Shown piece after piece: positions 7,716-16,162 of a stretch of DNA of 45,843 bases (position 1 is the stretch's first letter; each line of letters opens with the position of its first letter). The stretch comes from Hyphomicrobiales bacterium. Lineage in GTDB: Bacteria > Pseudomonadota > Alphaproteobacteria > Rhizobiales > Xanthobacteraceae. The position numbers and the translations under genes were made by a program. The stretch spans positions 1-45,843 of the forward strand of contig JACPOA010000038.1 of NCBI GenBank assembly GCA_016185205.1. Direction: 5' to 3'. The notes under the pieces are model-generated. The model did no database searches. It saw only the letters and a program-made list of their open reading frames with translations, and was not told where the DNA came from.

Positions 7716-7740
7716 ACCTCTCCCCGCACGCGGGAGAGGT
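7716..7740. terminator. Hairpin at the 3' end of hxlR
   Basis: ACCTCTCCCCGC and GCGGGAGAGGT form an 11-bp stem with one bulged base, 10 bp beyond the hxlR stop. Similar CTCCCCGC hairpins recur in this window. It is not followed by a long T run, so termination is possible but not certain. Confidence 0.4.
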
Positions 7741-7749
7741 AAAAGCGGC

Positions 7750-8154
7750 TCAGGCGCGCTTCTTTAACGCCGCGTCGAACCGCCACCGCGCGTCGGCGAT
7801 GGCGGCGCGGTGCTTGCGCGCCCACAGGCTCAGGCCATTCACCGGATCGAGCAGCGAACGGCCGAGCTTGGTGAGTTCGTAATCGACGCGCGGCGGAACG
7901 GTCGGGAACACGGTGCGGGTGACCAGGCCGTCGCGCTCCAGGCCGCGCAGCGTGAGTGTGAGCATGCGCTGCGAAATGCTGCCGAGCGCGCGGCGCAATT
8001 CGTTGAAGCGCTTGGGCCCCCCGCCCAGGGTCGAGACCACCAGCACGGTCCATTTGTCGCCGACGCGCGCGAGCACCTCGCTGACCGCGCGGCAGTCCTC
8101 GGGCACGTGCAGGTTACCCGGTAACAGGCGTGTGCCTTCTTGCGGGCTTTTCAT
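7750..8154 (-). CDS. HxlR family regulator, parental copy
   Basis: 134 residues from ATG 8154, which follows AGGTGA. The N-terminal part [20 protein letters not shown] leads into [15 protein letters not shown], keeping the conserved Cys at the start of helix 1 that HxlR/YodB/HypR proteins use to sense quinones or oxidants. The rest is the usual winged helix. It is divergent from the FMN-reductase and pirin genes with a 53-bp gap. YodB-type regulators control such oxidoreductases, so repression of that pair under non-stress conditions is the likely role. The left duplicate at 4679-5068 lacks this N-terminus. Confidence 0.85.
   Translation of the reverse strand: MKSPQEGTRLLPGNLHVPEDCRAVSEVLARVGDKWTVLVVSTLGGGPKRFNELRRALGSISQRMLTLTLRGLERDGLVTRTVFPTVPPRVDYELTKLGRSLLDPVNGLSLWARKHRAAIADARWRFDAALKKRA
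7753..8092. repeat. 340-bp direct repeat, right copy (partner 4682-5021)
   Basis: Right-hand copy of the duplicated hxlR segment, same orientation as the left copy. It ends within the codons just before AVSEVL. Confidence 0.85.
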
Positions 8155-8207
8155 GGTCACCTATCTAGCCTCAGTATTCATTCGTAACCAAGAAACTAGG
8201 GGTTCCC

Positions 8208-8780
8208 ATGACCAAGTTCAAGCTCGGCCTCATCGTCGGCAGCAACCGGCGCGAATCGATCAACCGGAAATTGGCGCAGGCGCTGGCCAAGCTGGGCGGC
8301 GATGCCTTCGAGGCAAAATTCATCCCGATCGACGACCTGCCCATGTACAATCAGGATCTGGAGCAGCCGGTGCCGGAAAAGGTTGCCCGCTTCAAATCCG
8401 AGGTTGAGTCCTCCGACGCCATTCTGTTCGTGACGCCCGAGCACAGCCGCTCGATTCCGGCCGTGCTCAAGAACGCCATCGACTGGGGCACGCGGCCCTG
8501 GGGCAAGAACTCCTGGACCGGCAAGACCGCCGCCGTCACCGGAACTTCGCAAGGCGCGGTCGCCACCGCCGTGGCGCAGCAGCATCTGCGCGCAATTCTT
8601 GGCGACATCGGGGTGCTGGTCATGGGCGGCGAGGCCTATATTACGTTCAAGCCGGAACTCGTGGACGCCAACAACAATGTCACCGACGACAGCGTGCGCA
8701 AGTTTCTCAAGGCGTTCATCGACCAGCTCGCCGCACTCGCCGGCAAATTGGCGCCGATCGCGGCGCAACGCGCGGCCTGA
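8208..8780 (+). CDS. NADPH-dependent FMN reductase / quinone-azo reductase
   Basis: 190 residues, flavodoxin-like. FMN phosphate loop: GSNRRESINRKLAQAL (residues about 11-26). The family signature TPEHSRSIPAVLKNAIDWGT follows in the middle. Proteins of this type (ChrR, YhdA, SsuE relatives) reduce quinones, azo dyes, chromate or free flavin with NAD(P)H. It lies 18 bp ahead of the pirin gene and is divergent from the Cys-containing HxlR regulator, consistent with electrophile or quinone stress control. ATG 8208 is preceded by GGGG. The exact substrate is not deducible. Confidence 0.88.
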   Translation: MTKFKLGLIVGSNRRESINRKLAQALAKLGGDAFEAKFIPIDDLPMYNQDLEQPVPEKVARFKSEVESSDAILFVTPEHSRSIPAVLKNAIDWGTRPWGKNSWTGKTAAVTGTSQGAVATAVAQQHLRAILGDIGVLVMGGEAYITFKPELVDANNNVTDDSVRKFLKAFIDQLAALAGKLAPIAAQRAA

Positions 8781-8798
8781 GCAGAGAGGAGTTGCATC

Positions 8799-9704
8799 AT
8801 GTCCATCCGCCCCGTGAAGCGTATCGTGCAGTCGCAGCCCACCATCGAAGGCGCCGGCGTCAAGCTGCGTCGCGCCTTCGGCTTCGGCGACACCGCCGAG
8901 ACCGATCCGTTCCTGCTGCTCGACGATTTCCGCAACGACCGGCCGGCCGATTATCTCGCCGGCTTCCCCTGGCATCCGCACCGCGGCATCGAGACCATCA
9001 CCTACGTGCTGGCCGGCGATGTGGAACACCGCGACAGTCTCGGCAATCAGGGCTCGCTCGGCGCCGGCGACGTGCAATGGATGACCGCCGGCCGCGGCAT
9101 CATGCATCAGGAAATGCCGCAGGGCGACGCGCAGGGCCGCATGCACGGCTTCCAGCTCTGGGCCAACCTGCCCTCCTCGCTCAAGATGACGGCGCCGCGC
9201 TACCAGGACATCAAGGGTGCCGAAGTGCCCGAGGTCACCGACGACGATGGCACCCACGTGCGCGTCGTGTGCGGCGAGTTCTGGGGCAAGCGCGGCCCGG
9301 TCGAAGGCGTCGCCGCCGATCCGCGCTATCTCGACGTGTTCGTACCGCCGAACCAACGCAAGACGCTGGCCGTGGAAACCGAGCGCCATGCCTTCGCCTA
9401 TGTATTCGAGGGCGAGGGCTCGTTCCGCGCCGCCTCGCAGCCACAGGGCGTGCTGACCGAACGCCAGGTCGACGGCCAGGAGATCGTCGCGCGCGAGCGC
9501 GCCGGCAACCGCTCGCTCGTGCTGTTCGACAGCGGCGACGAAGTCACCGTGCAGGCAGGCCCGCAAGGCATCCGCTTCCTGCTGGTGTCGGGCAAGCCGA
9601 TCCAGGAGCCGGTCGCCTGGTACGGCCCGATCGTCATGAACACGCAAGCCGAACTGCAACAAGCCGTCAGCGAATTGCGCAGCGGCACGTTCATCAAGGG
9701 CTGA
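8799..9704 (+). CDS. Pirin family bicupin protein
   Basis: 301 residues. The N-terminal cupin carries the pirin metal motif FPWHPHRGIETITYVLAG, followed by EHRDSLGN and WMTAGRGIMHQE, which supplies further metal ligands. The C-terminal cupin is the usual second domain. Pirins bind a single Fe or other metal, and several have quercetin dioxygenase activity. AGAGGAG precedes ATG 8799. It forms an operon with the FMN reductase. Confidence 0.93.
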   Translation: MSIRPVKRIVQSQPTIEGAGVKLRRAFGFGDTAETDPFLLLDDFRNDRPADYLAGFPWHPHRGIETITYVLAGDVEHRDSLGNQGSLGAGDVQWMTAGRGIMHQEMPQGDAQGRMHGFQLWANLPSSLKMTAPRYQDIKGAEVPEVTDDDGTHVRVVCGEFWGKRGPVEGVAADPRYLDVFVPPNQRKTLAVETERHAFAYVFEGEGSFRAASQPQGVLTERQVDGQEIVARERAGNRSLVLFDSGDEVTVQAGPQGIRFLLVSGKPIQEPVAWYGPIVMNTQAELQQAVSELRSGTFIKG

Positions 9705-9837
9705 GCGGCGTCCCAAGTGGGCTTCCGCCCACGGCGGCGGAAATGTCAGCGTTGCCTGCTCGGGAACTGCTGCAACCGGCGTCCGCACGTCCTCGTCTAG
9801 AAGGATGATGGACCGCCCGATCAGGGAGGACTTCACC

Positions 9838-10603
9838 ATGCGATTTTCGCGAATCGTTACACCGCTGCTGTGCGGCGCGGCGCTGACGCTGGGTTTCAGC
9901 GCACCCGCGCCGGCGGAAGAACTGCGCCTCGGCTTCATCGCGCCGATGACCGGCCTGTTCGCCCAGGTCGGCAAGGACATGTCCGACGGCTTCAACATGT
10001 AAGGCGGACGCCGACGCCGTCTTCTCGCTGATGGTGGGACCGATGGCGGCGCAATTCCCCAAGCAGCTGCGCGCGGCCGGCTACAAGAAGCCGATCCTCG
10101 GCGGCGGCACCAGCTATGACGAGTTCGCCCTGCCGTTCATGGGCGACGAGGTGGCGGGCGACGTCTCCGCGCTGCAATACAGCGCAGCGCTCACGACGCC
10201 GAAGAACGAAGCCTTCGTGAAAAAGTACCGCGCCAAATACGGCAAAGTGCCGTCGTATTTCTCGGAGAGCAACTACACCACCGCGCAGATGATCGACGAG
10301 GTGATGAAGAAGACTGGCGGTAAGTGGCCGGGTACCGAGCAGTTCATCAAGCTTATGGCGGGCTTGAAGATCGACGCGGTGCGCGGGCCGATCAGTTTCG
10401 ACGACATGCGCAACCCAGTGCAGAACATCCACATCAAGAAGGTCGAGAAGAAAAAAATGTTCGGCTACGACAAGGACGAACTGTGGAACACGGTGATCAA
10501 GACCTATCCGAACGTCAGCCAGTTCTGGACCTACGGCAAGGAGGCCTTCCTCAAGCAGCCGATCTACAGCCGCGAATTTCCGCCCTGCAAATACTGCGAA
10601 TAG
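9838..10603 (+). pseudogene. Branched-chain amino acid ABC transporter binding protein, internal deletion
   Basis: LivK-like periplasmic binding protein in two fragments. The first (9838-10002) encodes a signal peptide and LRLGFIAPMTGLFAQVGKDM, then stops at TAA soon after. The second resumes immediately (about 10005) with ADADAVFSLMVGPMAAQFPK and runs intact to CKYCE and TAG at 10603. About 130-160 residues of the normal 390 or so, forming much of lobe one and the hinge, are missing at the junction. Ribosome binding site AGGGAGGA precedes ATG 9838. No permease or ATPase genes are nearby. A good terminator follows. Confidence 0.85.
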
Positions 10604-10630
10604 CGCGACTCGCACCAACAACAAACGAAA

Positions 10631-10657
10631 ACTCCGGCCTAGCGCCGGGGTTTTTTT
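10631..10657 (+). terminator. Rho-independent terminator after the livK pseudogene
   Basis: CTCCGGC, a short loop, GCCGGGG and seven Ts. Stem and T tract are both clear. Confidence 0.85.
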
Positions 10658-10690
10658 GTCCGCATAAGCTCGTGTGCGACAAGCGGACAG

Positions 10691-10885
10691 CTAGTGCTGG
10701 TACTCGCTCAGCATCAGCTTGAGCGCGGCCTTGCCGGCGCGGCTGGCCTCCGTCATGGATTCGAAATAAATCTCGGAATGATCGATCGGGCTGGTCCGGC
10801 CGGCGCGATAGATCTCCCAGCGCCACGGTTTCGGTGGCCGGGCCCGGTTCTTCACCACGACGGAAAAATCTTCATGCTCGCTCAT
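10691..10885 (-). CDS. Small conserved hypothetical protein (64 aa)
   Basis: MSEHEDFSVVVKNRARPPKP, then WRWEIYRAGR and an alpha-helical tail SRAGKAALKLML. It is hydrophilic with no membrane segment. I recognise the pattern as a conserved hypothetical of Bradyrhizobium relatives, with no known function. The ATG at 10885 is preferred over one three codons upstream because family members start at MSEHE. Confidence 0.7.
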   Translation of the reverse strand: MSEHEDFSVVVKNRARPPKPWRWEIYRAGRTSPIDHSEIYFESMTEASRAGKAALKLMLSEYQH

Positions 10886-11187
10886 GGCCGCCACAATACT
10901 GCAAAACGATCGGATTGAACACGGTTTTCGAAAATAAAACCTAAGCGCCTACTGGCTTATTATTTCCGAGGCACCAGTCCTATTGGGTGCCGTAACTTAC
11001 CCTAAAGGTCATTCCCCAAAGAAATACTAAGAGCGACCCCTCGGTTTTGGAGGCCGGTCGCTGCCACTGTGCCGCCACCGCCGCGCCGTTAACCGGCCCG
11101 CTTCTAACCCTACCGCTTCGCCGCCTTTGCAGGCCGCGATAGCCGGCCGATTGGCGCGTCGCTAGCTTGCGTCGAGGGGACAAAAAC
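10886..11187. other. Intergenic stretch, no gene seen
   Basis: About 300 bp without a convincing frame on either strand. GC content is lower on the left (about 10905-11040). A TTAACC half site at about 11091 has no properly spaced partner. Confidence 0.4.
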
Positions 11188-11331
11188 ATGGGAAAAAGCG
11201 TGACGGACCAGTGGGTGCGGCTCGGCATGGCGATCGTCATCATCGCCCTGATCTCGCTCTGCCTCTATCAATTCAGCGGGCGCGCCAGCGCCGTCCAGCC
11301 GACCATCGGCGGCATCGCCTACCGGCCATAA
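11188..11331 (+). CDS. Single-span membrane microprotein (47 aa)
   Basis: ATG 11188 follows GAGGGGA at good spacing. The protein begins MGKSVTDQWVRLGMAIVIIA, followed by LISLCLYQF and a short polar C-terminal tail. One transmembrane helix spans about residues 13-30. Function unknown. The clear ribosome binding site and clean membrane segment support it as real. Confidence 0.55.
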   Translation: MGKSVTDQWVRLGMAIVIIALISLCLYQFSGRASAVQPTIGGIAYRP

Positions 11332-11456
11332 CGGCAAGCCGCCGCAAGGCGATTCGGTCGCGCAGCCCTCTATTGCCCTTGAATGCAGCGCTCGGCGATT
11401 AGGGATCATAGTCAAACCTGCTAGTGTCCGCGCCGCAAAATAGCGGAGACGCGGTC

Positions 11457-11597
11457 GTGGACCATAGCGTGGCTCACCTCAACATCGCGCATTTCAAGCG
11501 GCTCTTGGCGCGGGAAACCGACGAGGCGCGCCGGCAGCAGCAGCTGCGTCTGCTGGCGGAAGAAGAGGCCAAAATCGCCAATTCCAACCCACCGTAG
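11457..11597 (+). CDS. Small helical hypothetical protein (46 aa)
   Basis: GTG start at 11457. The protein reads MDHSVAHLNIAHFKRLLARE, then a charged helix rich in Arg and Gln ending LLAEEEAKIANSNPP. I recognise the DHSVAHLNI...LLAEEEAK pattern from short uncharacterised proteins of Rhizobiales. No domain or partner is known. Confidence 0.6.
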   Translation: MDHSVAHLNIAHFKRLLARETDEARRQQQLRLLAEEEAKIANSNPP

Positions 11598-11625
11598 CCA
11601 AAACGGCGGCCGCACTAGACCACGA

Positions 11626-11826
11626 TCAGGCGCTGGCCGCGCTGGTTGCCACAGCCCATTCGCGCCAATGCGTCGGCCGCACGTCCAATCGCTCCTTGGT
11701 GTCGGCGTTCATCCAGCCGTTGAGAATGCGCCGGCACGGGAACACCAAAGCATGCGGACCGTCATTGTCGATGACGGCCAGCTGAATGTCCCGGGCGAAC
11801 GGTGCGCTAGAAATGGGTTGCCACAT
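11626..11826 (-). CDS. Small conserved hypothetical protein (66 aa)
   Basis: Begins MWQPISSAPFARDIQLAVID at ATG 11826 and ends near THWREWAVATSA. The patterns WxPISxAPFxRDxxLAVID and RPTHWREW are conserved among short proteins of Bradyrhizobium-like genomes, from memory. It is probably a compact beta-rich fold. Function unknown. The frame is open about 140 bp further upstream, but that part shows no family pattern. Confidence 0.65.
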   Translation of the reverse strand: MWQPISSAPFARDIQLAVIDNDGPHALVFPCRRILNGWMNADTKERLDVRPTHWREWAVATSAASA

Positions 11827-11984
11827 CGCCCCATTTTGCGGACTGCGCGCATATCCGCTTTGACGTAAATCACATAAAGCAAGAAAAGCATGATCCGCCG
11901 GCGACCGCCGGCGCGCGTCGCCGCGGGTGGAACCGCATTGATCTAGATCAATTTCCCTGCGGTGCAATTCAGCGATGTTTTTTT

Positions 11985-12158
11985 ATGAGTTCGCGCCAGC
12001 GCCCCCCGATCCGTCACTGCCCGGTCTGCGGCATCGCCATGCAGGCGAGCAAGTCGCGGGAAAACCTCACGCATTTCGACAAATTCGAGTGCCTGAGCTG
12101 CCACACCGTGATCACCACCGAATCGAAGCCGCGGCCGGCGACCGGCGAGCCGCGCTGA
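11985..12158 (+). CDS. Small zinc-ribbon protein (57 aa)
   Basis: Encodes MSSRQRPPIRHCPVCGIAMQ, a short helical spacer and FECLSCHTVITTE. Two CxxC pairs (CPVC and CLSC) about 28 residues apart form a probable zinc ribbon. A zinc-binding nucleic-acid or protein adaptor is plausible. No ribosome binding site is obvious upstream of ATG 11985. Confidence 0.6.
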   Translation: MSSRQRPPIRHCPVCGIAMQASKSRENLTHFDKFECLSCHTVITTESKPRPATGEPR

Positions 12159-12329
12159 TCGACCGCGCGCAACATGCGAATGACAATCATCGGCGGCGGT
12201 CGGCTGCATTTCCTCATTCGGCTCGCTCGTCTTTGATCTGTCGCAAATGAATACCGTCCAATCACTGCTATTTGATAATCCAAAGTGGGCGAGCAACCGC
12301 CCGGCGTGAGCGAAACCGAGGATGCGCCC

Positions 12330-12611
12330 ATGAAATCCGTCATTATCAAACGTTCGATCGTTCTCAACGGCCACAAGACCAGCGTGTCGCTTGAAAACGA
12401 ATTCTGGGAAGGCCTGCGCCAGATCGCCGACGCGCAGAAATTCAAAGTATCGGCGCTGGTGCAGAAGATCGACCGCGAGCGCACCAACCGCAACCTGTCG
12501 TCGGCGATCCGCATCTTCGTGTTCAATCATTTCCGCGAGCGGCTGGCCAACGAGCGAGCGCCGGCCGGCACGGCGCCGGTGTGGGCGCCGGTGGCAACCT
12601 TCGCCCGCTGA
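12330..12611 (+). CDS. Ribbon-helix-helix domain protein
   Basis: 93 residues from ATG 12330: MKSVIIKRSIVLNGHKTSVS then LENEFWEGLRQIADAQKFKV. This is the RHH_4-type pattern, in which a basic beta strand (KTSVSLE) precedes two helices, ending in LSSAIRIFVFNHFRERL. Such proteins are dimeric DNA binders found singly in most alphaproteobacteria. Targets are unknown. An in-frame start at 12285 would add 15 residues that lack family pattern. Confidence 0.8.
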   Translation: MKSVIIKRSIVLNGHKTSVSLENEFWEGLRQIADAQKFKVSALVQKIDRERTNRNLSSAIRIFVFNHFRERLANERAPAGTAPVWAPVATFAR

Positions 12612-12723
12612 TCGTCGCGCGCGGCCGCGTCTAACAGCCGGCATGCCTGGCAACCGCGGCGCCCTTGGCATCGCTGCCGGCCATGGCTAGCCTTGCCGGC
12701 GTAGCCCACGCGGGGAGCGCCAT

Positions 12724-13305
12724 TTGACGCAAACAACTCTCACCGCTGCGCCGGTCGCCTCGCCGCTGCGCCCCTGGTATCTGGTCGCGGCCGCCGGCGC
12801 GCTTGTCGTGATGATCGCGGCAATCCTGTCGCCCAGCCTGTGGTTTCTCAATTTTCTCCACGTCATGACCGGCGCGCTGTGGACCGGCATCGACCTGTTC
12901 ATGGGCTTCGTGATCGGTCCGGTGCTGCGCCGCGTCTCGCTCGATACCCGCCGCGCCATGATCGCCGGCATCATCCCGCGCACGCTCATCCTGATGCCGA
13001 CGCTGTCGATCATCACCTCCACCGCCGGCTGGTTCTTGGGCGTGCGGCTCGGCTATCTCAATCTTGGTTTTCCGGAATTCTGGTGGGTGGTGGCGGCGCT
13101 CGGCATCGTCACGGTGCTCACCGTGCAGGGGCTCGGCGTGCTGCTGCCGATGAACCTCAAGCTCTATTTCGAGATCCTCAAACCCGCGCCCGACCACGAC
13201 AAGCTCAAGCGCTGGATGCGCACCTATGTGCGCGTGGTCGCCGTGCAGGGCACCATGCAGGTGCTGATCATCGTCGTGATGGCGCGGTTTGCCACCGGAT
13301 TTTGA
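12724..13305 (+). CDS. Integral membrane protein, DUF2269-like
   Basis: 193 residues from a TTG start at 12724. Four or five hydrophobic segments are visible, with FLNFLHVMTGALWTGIDLFM as the most distinctive motif. A conserved His next to a Trp-Thr-Gly helix resembles DUF2269/CopD-like membrane proteins, where such His residues may bind heme or metal. No neighbour indicates a pathway. The protein ends RFATGF. Confidence 0.65.
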   Translation: MTQTTLTAAPVASPLRPWYLVAAAGALVVMIAAILSPSLWFLNFLHVMTGALWTGIDLFMGFVIGPVLRRVSLDTRRAMIAGIIPRTLILMPTLSIITSTAGWFLGVRLGYLNLGFPEFWWVVAALGIVTVLTVQGLGVLLPMNLKLYFEILKPAPDHDKLKRWMRTYVRVVAVQGTMQVLIIVVMARFATGF

Positions 13306-13439
13306 GCGCGCACCGCTGCGGCCGGAAAATATCTGCCGCCACTCCGAACCATCCAATGGTCCGGCCGTTGACAATTCAACGTTGACCAAATGGCCGACGG
13401 GGCCACCAAGCCCCTGATTTTGCCCCCGATTAGCCATAT

Positions 13440-13469
13440 TGCATCGCAATAAGATATTGTTGCGGTGCA
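13440..13469. promoter_or_regulatory. Tandem TGC-N3-GCA motifs
   Basis: TGCATCGCA (13440-13448) and TGCGGTGCA (13461-13469) lie 21 bp apart, two helical turns, about 50-80 bp upstream of the microprotein gene at 13520. They also make an imperfect larger palindrome. Spaced TGC-N3-GCA boxes resemble published PhaR sites upstream of phasin genes in alphaproteobacteria. The link here is only by pattern. Confidence 0.35.
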
Positions 13470-13519
13470 CTAGTTTTTATCCAAGCCGTAAAGCCGGGGC
13501 GCGGCGGAAATGGAGTGCC

Positions 13520-13693
13520 ATGTTGAAGAGCGTGTTGAAGAAGTTGAACGCGATGCCCGCGCTGAAATATTCGCTGATCGCGGGCGCCGCCGCGCTCTGG
13601 CTGTTCGGACTGAGCGACCAGCTGGGCGACCTGATGCAGACCGCGAAATATGTCGGCATTTCGCTGCTGCTGGTGGCGGTGGCGGCGGCCTGA
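13520..13693 (+). CDS. Membrane microprotein (57 aa)
   Basis: ATG 13520 follows GGAG. The protein begins MLKSVLKKLNAMPALKYSLI, continues with AGAAALWLFGLSDQLGDLM and ends in a hydrophobic ISLLLVAVAAA. The basic amphipathic start and two hydrophobic stretches suggest inner-membrane association. No family recognised. Confidence 0.5.
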   Translation: MLKSVLKKLNAMPALKYSLIAGAAALWLFGLSDQLGDLMQTAKYVGISLLLVAVAAA

Positions 13694-13699
13694 TTATTT

Positions 13700-13731
13700 T
13701 TCCTCTCTCCCCGTAAACGGAGAGGGGAAAA
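13700..13731 (+). terminator. Hairpin between the microprotein gene and fumarase
   Basis: CTCTCCCCGT, AAA and ACGGAGAG form a stem-loop just after the stop at 13693 and just before the end of the convergent fumarase gene. It belongs to the CTCCCCG hairpin type that recurs in this window. Confidence 0.5.
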
Positions 13732-13735
13732 GCCC

Positions 13736-15385
13736 CTACCCCAAATTCAATTCCTTGAAGAAATCATTGCCCTTGTCGTCGATCACGATGAAGGCCGGGA
13801 AGTCCTCGACCTCGATGCGCCAGATCGCTTCCATACCGAGCTCGGGATATTCCTGCACCTCGACCCTCTTGATGCAGAACTCGGCCAGGTTCGCGGCCGA
13901 GCCGCCGATCGAGGCCAGATAGAAGCCGCCGTATTTCTTGCAGGCGTCGCGCACCTGCGCCGAACGATTGCCCTTGGCGAGCATCACCATGGAGCCGCCG
14001 GCGGCCTGGAACTGCTCGATATAGCTGTCCATGCGCCCGGCCGTGGTCGGCCCGAACGCGCCGGAGGCATAGCCGGCCGGCGTCTTGGCCGGTCCGGCGT
14101 AATAGACCGGATGATCTTTAAAATAATCCGGCAGCCCCTCGCCGCGATCCAGCCGCTCGCGCAGTTTCGCATGCGCCAGATCGCGCGCCACGATCAACGT
14201 GCCGCTGAGCGACAGCCGCGTCTTCACCGGATAGTTCGACAACGTCGCCAGGATCTCTTTCATCGACTGGCGCAGGTCGACCTTGACCACCGCGCCGCCC
14301 AGCTTCTCCTGGTCGATGTCGGGCAGATATTGCGCCGGATGGTGCTCGAGCTCCTCGAGATAGACGCCGTCGCGGGTGATCTTGCCGAGCGCCTGGCGGT
14401 CGGCCGAGCACGACACGCCGAGCCCAATGGGGAGCGAGGCGCCGTGGCGCGGCAGCCGAATCACGCGCACGTCGTGGCAGAAATATTTACCGCCGAACTG
14501 CGCGCCGACACCGGTCGCCTGCGTCATCTTCAGCACCTCTTGCTCCATCTCAAGATCGCGGAAGGCATGGCCGTCCTCGCTGCCTTTGGTCGGCAACGCG
14601 TCGAGATAATGCGCGGAGGCGAGTTTGACCGTCTTCATGGTCATCTCGACCGAGGTGCCGCCGATCACGATCGCCAGATGATAGGGCGGGCAGGCCGCGG
14701 TGCCGAGCGTGAGCACCTTCTCCTTCAGGAAGGCCAGCATGCGGTCATGCGTGAGAATCGAGGGCGTCGCCTGGAACAGAAACGACTTGTTGGCCGAGCC
14801 GCCGCCCTTGGCCATGAACAGGAACTTGTAGGCGTCCTCACCCTCGGCGTAGATCTCGACCTGCGCCGGCATGTTCGACTTGGTGTTCTTCTCCTCGAAC
14901 ATGCTGATCGGCGCCAGCTGCGAATAGCGCAAATTGCGTTTCAGGTAGGCGTCGCGCGCGCCCTCGGCCAGCGCGCCCTCGTCCGAGCCGTCGGTGAAGA
15001 TCATGCGGCCCTTCTTGCCCATGATGATGGCGGTGCCGGTGTCCTGGCACATCGGCAGCACGCCGCCGGCGGCGATGTTGGCGTTTTTCAGGAAATCATA
15101 GGCGACGAACTTATCGTTGGCGGAAGCCTCCGGGTCGTCGAGGATGGCGCGCAACTGCTTGAGGTGCGCCGGCCGCAGCAGATGATTGATGTCGGTGAAA
15201 GCGGCCTCGGCGAGCGCGCGCAGCGCCTCGGGACTGACCACCAGCATGTCCTTGCCCATGACCTTTTCGACTTTGATGCCGTTGGCGGTGAGCTTGCGAT
15301 AGACGGTCGTATCCGGCCCGAGCGGGAACAAGGGCGTGTGGTGATAGGGCGGGACGGTGGGCGGCGGGGTGATGGGGGCGTTCAT
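13736..15385 (-). CDS. Fumarate hydratase class I
   Basis: 549 residues from ATG 15385 ([20 protein letters not shown]). It interconverts fumarate and malate in the TCA cycle using an oxygen-labile [4Fe-4S] cluster. The N-terminal cluster domain contains [17 protein letters not shown]; the second cluster Cys lies in the [17 protein letters not shown] segment, and the third in [11 protein letters not shown]. The C-terminal fumarase domain begins about residue 400 with [14 protein letters not shown] and contains the substrate-binding stretch [17 protein letters not shown]. It matches FumA/FumB-type single-chain enzymes in length. An upstream in-frame ATG (15430) lacks family similarity. Confidence 0.95.
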   Translation of the reverse strand: MNAPITPPPTVPPYHHTPLFPLGPDTTVYRKLTANGIKVEKVMGKDMLVVSPEALRALAEAAFTDINHLLRPAHLKQLRAILDDPEASANDKFVAYDFLKNANIAAGGVLPMCQDTGTAIIMGKKGRMIFTDGSDEGALAEGARDAYLKRNLRYSQLAPISMFEEKNTKSNMPAQVEIYAEGEDAYKFLFMAKGGGSANKSFLFQATPSILTHDRMLAFLKEKVLTLGTAACPPYHLAIVIGGTSVEMTMKTVKLASAHYLDALPTKGSEDGHAFRDLEMEQEVLKMTQATGVGAQFGGKYFCHDVRVIRLPRHGASLPIGLGVSCSADRQALGKITRDGVYLEELEHHPAQYLPDIDQEKLGGAVVKVDLRQSMKEILATLSNYPVKTRLSLSGTLIVARDLAHAKLRERLDRGEGLPDYFKDHPVYYAGPAKTPAGYASGAFGPTTAGRMDSYIEQFQAAGGSMVMLAKGNRSAQVRDACKKYGGFYLASIGGSAANLAEFCIKRVEVQEYPELGMEAIWRIEVEDFPAFIVIDDKGNDFFKELNLG

Positions 15386-15467
15386 GGGGGCTCCGGTATG
15401 GGGACTTCTAGACGAAGTCGTCTCTCGCAATCCAGGAAAATACTTACCGTCGTACGTGGCGATGCCG

Positions 15468-15731
15468 CTACTCGGGCGGTTTCACGGAAAGGCTCGCCTG
15501 CTTTTCCCGCCACTCACGCACTGCTTGGTCACCGGCGTCGAAGCCAAAAACTGAGGAGAGAGCGGCCATGAAAAGCAAGCCGATGATAGCACTTCCGAAA
15601 TTGGCGTTCTCCGTCCCGTAAAAAGGCATCAAAGCAAAAAGTAAAGCAATTTGGCCAGCCATCCCCTTACCAAAACCGTTGAAGAACCCTTCAAAAAATA
15701 TTGGCCATGACCACCATTTGCTTTGTTTCAT
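15468..15731 (-). CDS. Small membrane protein, unknown function
   Basis: 87 residues from ATG 15731: [20 protein letters not shown], then two hydrophobic helices around [14 protein letters not shown] and [17 protein letters not shown], with a charged cytoplasmic tail. Base composition is somewhat more AT-rich than the flanking fumarase. It lies 19 bp downstream of the next leftward gene and may be co-transcribed. No homologue recognised. Confidence 0.5.
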   Translation of the reverse strand: MKQSKWWSWPIFFEGFFNGFGKGMAGQIALLFALMPFYGTENANFGSAIIGLLFMAALSSVFGFDAGDQAVREWREKQASLSVKPPE

Positions 15732-15750
15732 TGGCACGACCCTAATACCT

Positions 15751-16035
15751 CTACTCGTCGAACATTTTTCGACCCAAGAAGCCCATGAGCGTAAGCCTTT
15801 TCGGCGATGGTGGGTTCCAGTTCGCCCCAACCTCGTCTGCAAGTGCTCGCATGGATTCCGCCAATCCAACGAGTTTTGCGGTTTGTTCGGGGGTCATCCG
15901 TTTATCGAGCGCCCATCCCTCAAAGGCATCCGCCAAGGCAATCATGTGCCGATAAGCCAATTGCTCACGGACGTGGTCGGACATTGGAGCCGACGCTTCG
16001 TCGAAAATGTTCTGAAGATCGTCTGGCGAAGGCAT
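15751..16035 (-). CDS. Hypothetical soluble protein (94 aa)
   Basis: MPSPDDLQNIFDEASAPMSD followed by a long helical part (YRHMIALADAFEGWALDKRM) and TPEQTAKLVGLAESMRALAD. It is predicted all-alpha with no membrane segment. ATG 16035 is chosen because the 20 codons before it come from repeat-like DNA. It is upstream of the small membrane protein on the same strand. Function unknown. Confidence 0.5.
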   Translation of the reverse strand: MPSPDDLQNIFDEASAPMSDHVREQLAYRHMIALADAFEGWALDKRMTPEQTAKLVGLAESMRALADEVGANWNPPSPKRLTLMGFLGRKMFDE

Positions 16036-16071
16036 ACGTCCACCGAACCTGGCGATTTTCAACAAGCAAGC

Positions 16072-16155
16072 GTAGCCCGGATTGAGCGGCAGCAAAATCC
16101 GGGGTCATGCATTGCGATCCCAATCCCGGATGTCGCTGCGCTCCATCCGGGCTAC
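16072..16155. repeat. REP-like intergenic palindrome
   Basis: Outer arms GTAGCCCGGAT (16072-16082) and ATCCGGGCTAC (16145-16155) are perfect inverted repeats. An inner CCCGGATGTCGCTGCGCTCC motif is typical of the GTAGCCCGGATGAGCG-type repeats scattered through Bradyrhizobium-like genomes. Confidence 0.7.
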
Positions 16156-16162
16156 AAAGCGC

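Noticed and set aside
8196-9998. A 600-codon leftward frame across the FMN-reductase and pirin genes
   Set aside because: It is the antisense shadow of two well-supported rightward genes, with low-complexity His/Ala/Gly/Arg composition and no family similarity.
14111-15571. A 486-codon rightward frame opposite the fumarase gene
   Set aside because: Shadow of class I fumarase, whose cluster and substrate motifs are unambiguous.
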